Origin: Paenibacillus sp. YYML68
Lineage (GTDB): Bacteria; Bacillota; Bacilli; Paenibacillales; NBRC-103111
Length of the DNA: 64,000 bases
Reading direction: 5' to 3'
Assembly (NCBI RefSeq): GCF_027923405.1
Contig: NZ_BQYI01000001.1
Location: forward strand, 821,501-885,500
In this document: piece by piece, positions 58,710-64,000 of the stretch
Layout: every line of letters starts with the position of its first letter
Position numbering within the stretch: the stretch's first letter is position 1
Position numbers and translations under genes: made by a program
Notes under the pieces: generated by a model
Seen by the model: only the letters and a program-made list of their open reading frames with translations
The model's database searches: none
Told to the model about the DNA's origin: nothing

Positions 58710-59999
58710 ATGCACAACGCTTTTAATAACAGGAGCATCGGGATTCCTATAAGTATTTTGACGCTCATCGTTTTTTTAACCCCTATGTCCACTCAAGTCA
58801 CAGGGGTTTCCTTATTGAAATTGATTGAGGATGGCGCGTATTTTTTAATGTTTCTTTACTCCGCTTATACGCTGAAAAGAAACAATGATATCATTCATAT
58901 TCCGAAGACGGTTATGCTCCTGCTGTTTTTCCTGCTTGGCTATGCCGTTCTAGGATATTATTACAGCGGTATTGGTGTCGTGATCTTGCAGTTTAGAGAG
59001 TTCAAATATTTATTACTACTCGTAATTTTAATCCCGTTTACGAAGCGTGAAGACTTTAAGTACGTATGGCCCATTCTTAACGTAGTCGCTATCGTGTGTA
59101 TTCCTGTTTCCATTGTACAGTGGTTTATATTTCAATCCTCTGGTGATTTCATTACGGGTATTATGGGAGAGCGTCAGAGCGGGACCATGTCACTGTTCCT
59201 CATGATCGTCTTTTTCTCGGAATTTACGAGAAGATTGGTTGGAGGTCAACGGGTACTCGGACTGTACTTTTTGTATTTGGTTCCGACTGCTCTTAATGAA
59301 TCTAAGATTACGCTGTTTTTGCTTCCTGTATTGATTGTCCTATCGCTGATCATGAGTAAAAAATTTAAGTTGAAGTATATGCTTGTCGTAGGGATTTTCT
59401 TGGCCTTGTTTTTCACCGGTTACTCGATGATGTTTGATGCTACCGGTTATAAGAAGGGCTTCGACGAAATGTTCTCTTACGAGGGGCTTAAGGAATATAT
59501 GCTCGAGGACGGCGAAGGATGGGGGAAGGATGCAGGGCGATTGACTAAGCTACTGATGGCCTTCGATCTTATTGAAGATAGTCCGTATTTCGGATACGGT
59601 CTAGGCGCTTCGTATGGAGGGGCAACCTCTGGCTTAGCCGGCTACATATTCGCTACTAATAATAGCGGTGTGAAGCTAGGTGGGACGAGACAACAGGTCG
59701 TACTCAGTCTTATTGACACAGGCATCATAGGTGCAAGCTTTGCTGTGCTGCTGCTTCTTGTTGTTTTCATGAAGGTCGTTGCCGTTCGTAAGATGTCTCT
59801 AGAGAAGATCATTGCCGTGCACACTTCTTTTATTATTTTGATTACATTTTTATATCAGCAAATCTTTTATTCCTACCAGCTAATGTTCATGTTGATCATG
59901 TTTACGGTTCTATGCTTGAGGACTAAGGAGCATGAACGTTCAGGCTCTAATGCCACCCTAATTCGAACCGGTTCTCATTCCTATCGGGAATCTATGTAA
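58710..59999 (+). CDS. O-antigen ligase/Wzy-like polymerase
   Basis: 429 residues with about ten membrane spans and a large outer loop around residues 245-320 (DGEGWGKDAGRLTKLLMAFD, YFGYGLGASYGGATSG), the pattern of O-antigen ligase/polymerase-family proteins. It would polymerise the lipid-linked repeat units. The base composition is more AT-rich than the genes before it, as usual for Wzy. Confidence 0.8.
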   Translation: MHNAFNNRSIGIPISILTLIVFLTPMSTQVTGVSLLKLIEDGAYFLMFLYSAYTLKRNNDIIHIPKTVMLLLFFLLGYAVLGYYYSGIGVVILQFREFKYLLLLVILIPFTKREDFKYVWPILNVVAIVCIPVSIVQWFIFQSSGDFITGIMGERQSGTMSLFLMIVFFSEFTRRLVGGQRVLGLYFLYLVPTALNESKITLFLLPVLIVLSLIMSKKFKLKYMLVVGIFLALFFTGYSMMFDATGYKKGFDEMFSYEGLKEYMLEDGEGWGKDAGRLTKLLMAFDLIEDSPYFGYGLGASYGGATSGLAGYIFATNNSGVKLGGTRQQVVLSLIDTGIIGASFAVLLLLVVFMKVVAVRKMSLEKIIAVHTSFIILITFLYQQIFYSYQLMFMLIMFTVLCLRTKEHERSGSNATLIRTGSHSYRESM

Positions 60000-60013
60000 T
60001 AGGAGCTGACAAG

Positions 60014-61054
60014 ATGGTCCCAGCGGTATCGGTAATTGTACCCGTATATAACGTCGAGAAGTATTTGTCCCGCTGTGCGGAGTCTCTCATGAATCAAACT
60101 CTGCGGAATATTGAAATTATTATGGTGAACGATGGTTCCACGGATCAGAGCGGTCAGCTTGCGGATCAGTATGCGGAGATGGATTCGCGTATTAAGGTAG
60201 TTCATAAGTTGAACGGTGGTCTGTCTAGTGCCCGTAATGCCGGGTTGGAAGCTGCTACAGGAGAGTATGTTGGCTTTGTGGATTCAGACGACTGGGTAGA
60301 ACTGAATATGTATGAGCATCTCTATCAAGCTGCCATTGAGCATGATGCAGAGGCTTCCTTATCCGGAGGCTTTCTTAAGATTACAGAAGATGGACAAATC
60401 AGTAAGCGATTATCGCCTTTAGGAAGAGCTAGTTATGATGCTGAGCAGTTGATCGATGAAGTGCTCATTCCAATGGTTGGAGCAACCGCTGATGCGAACA
60501 ATGATATAAGTATGCAGATGGGAGTTACGCTGAACATATACAAGAGGAAGCTGCTGCAGGAGTATGGAGTTAGGTTCGTCTCTGAGAGACAATACATATC
60601 CGAGGACATTGTTTTTAACTTGGATGTATTTACGAAAGTTAAACGAGCCAGTGCGGTTCCGGTTCCCATGTACTACTATTGGCTGAATGTGCAGTCCCTA
60701 ACACAATCGTTCAAGCCAGATCGTTTTGAGAAGGAATGTATGTTGTTCGAGCATCTGACACACAAGCTGAAGGAACTCGGTCTGTATGACCTTGCGATTC
60801 AGCGATTGCGGCGCACCTATATCGGAAGAGCTCGTGTATGCATTGTGAAGGAAGCTAGGGATCATGTAGGCGCAAGCGTGTTCCAGAGGTTAAAGAATAT
60901 TAGACGAATAACGGGAGAGCCGTTATTAGTCGATACTTTGAACCAATACCCCATTGCCAAGCTTAACATCAAGCTGCAGTTAATGACGTACGGAATGAAG
61001 TATCGCTTAAGCTTGATCTTGTTCCTCGTTTCGATTTTTCGAAAACGTGTATAA
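60014..61054 (+). CDS. glycosyltransferase family 2
   Basis: 346 residues. GT-A domain with VSVIVPVYNVEKYLSRCAES, IEIIMVNDGSTDQSGQLADQ, LSSARNAGLEAATGEYVGFV and DSDDW. It adds a sugar to the repeat unit at the inner side of the membrane. AGGAGCTG precedes the ATG. Confidence 0.9.
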   Translation: MVPAVSVIVPVYNVEKYLSRCAESLMNQTLRNIEIIMVNDGSTDQSGQLADQYAEMDSRIKVVHKLNGGLSSARNAGLEAATGEYVGFVDSDDWVELNMYEHLYQAAIEHDAEASLSGGFLKITEDGQISKRLSPLGRASYDAEQLIDEVLIPMVGATADANNDISMQMGVTLNIYKRKLLQEYGVRFVSERQYISEDIVFNLDVFTKVKRASAVPVPMYYYWLNVQSLTQSFKPDRFEKECMLFEHLTHKLKELGLYDLAIQRLRRTYIGRARVCIVKEARDHVGASVFQRLKNIRRITGEPLLVDTLNQYPIAKLNIKLQLMTYGMKYRLSLILFLVSIFRKRV

Positions 61055-61077
61055 GGTAGTTAGGGACGGGGAGATGT

Positions 61078-61914
61078 ATGAAATATGCCGTATGCATGCT
61101 AGCGCACACCAAACCTGAGTTGGTTGAACGAATTGTTAACAAGATTGCACAACCCAATGTTGAAGTCTTTATTCATCTGGATGCTAAGTGTCGTATAGAT
61201 GAGTATTCCCATATCTCCAATGCCTTGTTCATACCGAATCGGGTGAAGGTGTACTGGGGCGGGCGCTCGATGATAGTAGCCATGCATCGCTTAATGCAAT
61301 ATGTAGTGAACTCGACCACTTGTAATTACCTGCTCTTTATAAGCGGAGAAGATTATCCGTTGGTACGTCCCGATCATTACGACTTATATATTGACCCTTC
61401 AAGGAATTACGTAGAATATGCCATGCTACCTCGGATGGATTGGCATATGGGGGGCATGAAGCGTTTGCGATACTATTATTGGTTGAATTCTCCATCGTCT
61501 TTTTTATCCAGAGCGAGCGTTAAGCTTCAGAAGATGATAGGTTTATCTCGCAATCTACACCAGTCCTTTGCACCTTACGGCGGTAGTCAATGGATGAACA
61601 TGAATCGCGAGGCAGCACAGTACTGCTTGAACAACTGGGATACGTACTATCGTTATTTTCAATATAGCTCGATCCCGGATGAACTCATCTTTCAAACGAT
61701 ATTGATGAATTCACCTTTGCGGGAATCAGTATCTAATCATAATTTAAGATATATTTATTTTGAAAATAACAATCGCAATCCGAGCTACCTGAACGAATCG
61801 AATTACAGCGCCATAGCGCAGTCAAATGCACTATTTTGCAGAAAAATAAAAGATGTGGGGACGTTCGAACGTATGGATATAGCCTTCGCAGCCTTCGAGA
61901 ATATTAAAGCGTAA
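61078..61914 (+). CDS. core-2/I-branching-type glycosyltransferase (GT14-like)
   Basis: 278 residues. The N-terminus YAVCMLAHTKPELVERIV, then VEVFIHLDAKCRIDEY, LLFISGEDYPLVRPDHYDLY and YGGSQWMNMNREAAQYCL are the blocks of beta-1,6-N-acetylglucosaminyltransferase-like (GT14) proteins found in bacterial polysaccharide clusters. It may make a branch in the polymer. GGGGAG precedes the ATG. Confidence 0.85.
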   Translation: MKYAVCMLAHTKPELVERIVNKIAQPNVEVFIHLDAKCRIDEYSHISNALFIPNRVKVYWGGRSMIVAMHRLMQYVVNSTTCNYLLFISGEDYPLVRPDHYDLYIDPSRNYVEYAMLPRMDWHMGGMKRLRYYYWLNSPSSFLSRASVKLQKMIGLSRNLHQSFAPYGGSQWMNMNREAAQYCLNNWDTYYRYFQYSSIPDELIFQTILMNSPLRESVSNHNLRYIYFENNNRNPSYLNESNYSAIAQSNALFCRKIKDVGTFERMDIAFAAFENIKA

Positions 61915-61926
61915 GAGAGGAAGCTT

Positions 61927-63231
61927 ATGATGAGAATTGCTGTTGCTGGAACAGGATATGTCGGTCTCGTTACTGCTGTATGCATGGCGGATAAGGGACA
62001 TGAAGTGGTATGTGTGGATGTGGATGAGAACAAGGTGAGCTTGCTGAGCTCAGGTATTTCACCTATATATGAAAAAGATTTAGAAGAAATGATGGCCAAA
62101 AACAAGGACCGTCTAACGTATACGACAGATTACCGGAATGCCTATGTAAATGCGCAAGCAATCTTCATCGGTGTAGGAACGCCTGAGAAATCAGATGGGT
62201 CCGCGAACCTTACTTATGTCTATAAGGTAGCCAGACAAATCGCTGAGTCACTCGTGAATGATTGTGTCGTCGTACTGAAGTCAACTGTACCCGTTGGAAC
62301 GAATGATAAGGTTGAGAAAATCATGAATGATTGTAAAGTAGCTGACATTGCGATTCATGTCGTATCGAACCCTGAATTTCTTGCGCAAGGTACAGCTGTT
62401 CGCGATACACTTCATCCTAGTCGAATTATTATTGGAGTGGAGCATACAGCCGCCGAAAGTATGATGCGGGAAATATACAGCGGCTACGATGCTCCGATTC
62501 TGGTTACTGACCGCAGAAGCGCTGAGATGATCAAGTATGCGTCGAACGATTTCCTGGCTCTCAAAATTTCATATATTAACGAAATTGCGAACCTGTGCGA
62601 AATTGTAGGGGCGAATGTGGATGATGTAGCTCAAGGAATGGGACTTGATTCACGAATTGGCAACAAATTTCTTAATGCGGGTATCGGTTATGGCGGGAGC
62701 TGTTTCCCGAAGGATACGAAAGCACTGCACTGGCTAGCTAGTATGAACGATTACGAGCTGAAAACGATAAAAGCAGCTATTGAAGTGAATGAACAGCAAA
62801 AGCTGAAGCTGATCAAAAAGTCGAGAAAATATTACGACAGCTTCGAGGGATTGACAGTTGCGGTTCTAGGATTAACCTTTAAGCCAGGTACCGATGATCT
62901 GAGAGAGGCGCCGTCGCTTGTGAATATACCGATTTTGCTCGAAGATGGAGCTAAGGTGAAGGCGTTCGATCCTGTAGGAGTCCCGAACTTCAAGAGGGTG
63001 ATGGAGCATAGCGCGGCCGAATACGCGAATCGAATTGAATATTGTGAGTCGGTTGAGCAGACGCTGCAGGATGCGGACATTTGCTTCATTTTTACGGAAT
63101 GGGATGAGATTAAGAGCTTTGAATTTGAACGGTTCGGTTCGTTAATGAGAACGCCGATTGTGCTAGATGGTCGCAACTGTTATGCACGTAAGTCGAATGA
63201 AAGCATTACATATGAAAGTATCGGAAAATAG
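61927..63231 (+). CDS. UDP-glucose 6-dehydrogenase
   Basis: 434 residues. NAD motif IAVAGTGYVGLVTAVCMADK, EKSDGSANLTYVYKVARQIA, catalytic Cys in GIGYGGSCFPKDTKALHWL, and the C-terminal domain with AVLGLTFKPGTDDLREAPSL. It oxidises UDP-glucose (from galU at 51917) to UDP-glucuronate, so the polymer probably contains uronic acid. GAGGAAG precedes the ATG pair at 61927/61930. Confidence 0.95.
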   Translation: MMRIAVAGTGYVGLVTAVCMADKGHEVVCVDVDENKVSLLSSGISPIYEKDLEEMMAKNKDRLTYTTDYRNAYVNAQAIFIGVGTPEKSDGSANLTYVYKVARQIAESLVNDCVVVLKSTVPVGTNDKVEKIMNDCKVADIAIHVVSNPEFLAQGTAVRDTLHPSRIIIGVEHTAAESMMREIYSGYDAPILVTDRRSAEMIKYASNDFLALKISYINEIANLCEIVGANVDDVAQGMGLDSRIGNKFLNAGIGYGGSCFPKDTKALHWLASMNDYELKTIKAAIEVNEQQKLKLIKKSRKYYDSFEGLTVAVLGLTFKPGTDDLREAPSLVNIPILLEDGAKVKAFDPVGVPNFKRVMEHSAAEYANRIEYCESVEQTLQDADICFIFTEWDEIKSFEFERFGSLMRTPIVLDGRNCYARKSNESITYESIGK

Positions 63232-63246
63232 GAAGGGGTACCGACG

Positions 63247-64000
63247 ATGAATAAGCTTGTCAGTGTCATCATCCCTACCTACAAAGGTGCCGGTAAGCTG
63301 GCTAGAGCGATTGATAGTGTATTGGATCAAACCTATATGAGCATTGAAATTATCGTGGTAGATGACAATGACCCGTCTTCCCAACCGAGAATGGAAACGA
63401 TGAAGGTGATGGAGAACTATCGTCTTCCCAATATTCATTACTTAAAGCATGAGCACAATAAAAATGGATCTGCCGCTAGAAATACGGGTATTGCTCAGGC
63501 AAAAGGAGAGTATATCAGCTTTCTTGATGACGACGATTTCCTGTTTCCTGATCGGATCGAGAAGAGTGTCGATCGACTTCTAGCTAATTCAGCTTACGAT
63601 GCAGTTTATTGTGGGGTCATTAAGACGAATAGTGAACGTATACGAAGTATTATACATGCACGCAAGCCGATCACTCAGAAGGACATTCTGTTGAATGAGA
63701 TGGCCATCGGAACAGGCAGCAATATTTTTCTTACAAAGCGAGTTCTGGATGAAATTGGGGGCTTCGATGAGAGCTTTATTCGGAACCAAGATCTGGAGTT
63801 CATGATTCGGGTGCTTGGGAAGTTCCAGATGATCCATCTGGACGAACTGCTGATTGTCAAGGCGACCAATGGAAACGTCAACGTACCGGACTATCTGAAG
63901 CTGAAGGCGGTAAAGGATAAGTTCATCGCAACGTTCGAGACGGTTATTCATCAACTCAGCGAGAGCGAGAAGAAGCAATTTTATCGCAATCATTACAGCG
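63247..64000 (+). CDS. glycosyltransferase family 2, 3' end outside window
   Basis: 251 residues visible, open to the window end. The GT-A domain has VSVIIPTYKGAGKLARAIDS, IEIIVVDDNDPSSQ, GSAARNTGIAQAKGEYISFL, DDDDF, and EIGGFDESFIRNQDLEFMIR. GGAAGGGG precedes the ATG, 15 bp after the dehydrogenase. It belongs to the same operon, which continues to the right. Confidence 0.88.
   Translation, partial: MNKLVSVIIPTYKGAGKLARAIDSVLDQTYMSIEIIVVDDNDPSSQPRMETMKVMENYRLPNIHYLKHEHNKNGSAARNTGIAQAKGEYISFLDDDDFLFPDRIEKSVDRLLANSAYDAVYCGVIKTNSERIRSIIHARKPITQKDILLNEMAIGTGSNIFLTKRVLDEIGGFDESFIRNQDLEFMIRVLGKFQMIHLDELLIVKATNGNVNVPDYLKLKAVKDKFIATFETVIHQLSESEKKQFYRNHYS

Overview
The window looks like a chromosomal segment of a Paenibacillaceae bacterium (Paenibacillus, Cohnella or a close relative). 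The inference rests on about 50% GC with AT-rich intergenic leaders, strong AGGAGG-type ribosome binding sites, frequent TTG and GTG starts, Firmicute lipoproteins and ECF sigma/DUF4179 anti-sigma pairs, a copper-amine-oxidase-like secreted domain typical of the group, and a paeninodin-type lasso peptide locus. No rRNA, tRNA or CRISPR array was found.

Layout. 0-5.3 kb is an accessory region: a 5'-truncated hypothetical gene, a GC-rich structured island, a terC-dedA operon behind a yybP-ykoY (Mn2+) riboswitch, an intact IS4-family element whose 9-bp target duplication shows it split a small membrane-protein gene, an orphan HEARO/omegaRNA-like structured RNA, and a cysteine acyltransferase/transglutaminase-like gene. 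5.3-18.3 kb holds an ABC transporter whose membrane subunit carries an ectodomain, a FAD oxidoreductase with a TetR regulator, a WYL regulator divergent from a VOC protein, a lipoprotein, a bacteriocin-associated ABC system and an ECF sigma/anti-sigma pair. 18.5-23.2 kb is a persulfide/sulfane-sulfur detoxification locus (rhodanese-MBL dioxygenase, TauE, rhodaneses, TusA-rhodanese, TusA, DsrE-like, CstR) behind a sigma-A promoter with two CstR-type palindromes. 23.4-34.4 kb holds a membrane diguanylate cyclase, ahpC-ahpF, secreted proteins, GNAT and DUF3231.

34.6-42.6 kb is a Tad (Flp) pilus operon headed by a c-di-GMP-I riboswitch: DUF192, flp, cpaA, tadE, tadG, cpaB, cpaE, cpaF, tadB, tadC. 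42.8-53.6 kb is a bipartite RiPP locus. The plus-strand arm has HPr-kinase-like, PqqD-like, S26-like peptidase, ABC exporter, Gly-rich precursor, lasso B2 protease, lasso cyclase and a second HPr-kinase-like gene. The convergent minus-strand arm has two tiny lasso precursors (one of 45 codons), PqqD-like B1, galU and an ABC exporter. One B2 and one cyclase appear to serve the locus, while recognition proteins, kinases and exporters are duplicated. 54.0-64.0 kb is an exopolysaccharide operon (priming transferase, adaptor-like lipoprotein, Wzz, BY-kinase, Wzy, three glycosyltransferases, UDP-glucose dehydrogenase); the last gene runs off the window.

Two links run between regions. A diguanylate cyclase and a c-di-GMP riboswitch in front of the pilus operon lie about 10 kb apart. 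A previously unnoticed about 70-nt 5'-UTR element (conserved 5' block, covarying hairpin, conserved Shine-Dalgarno block) occurs twice, before cpaE and before the Gly-rich precursor gene.
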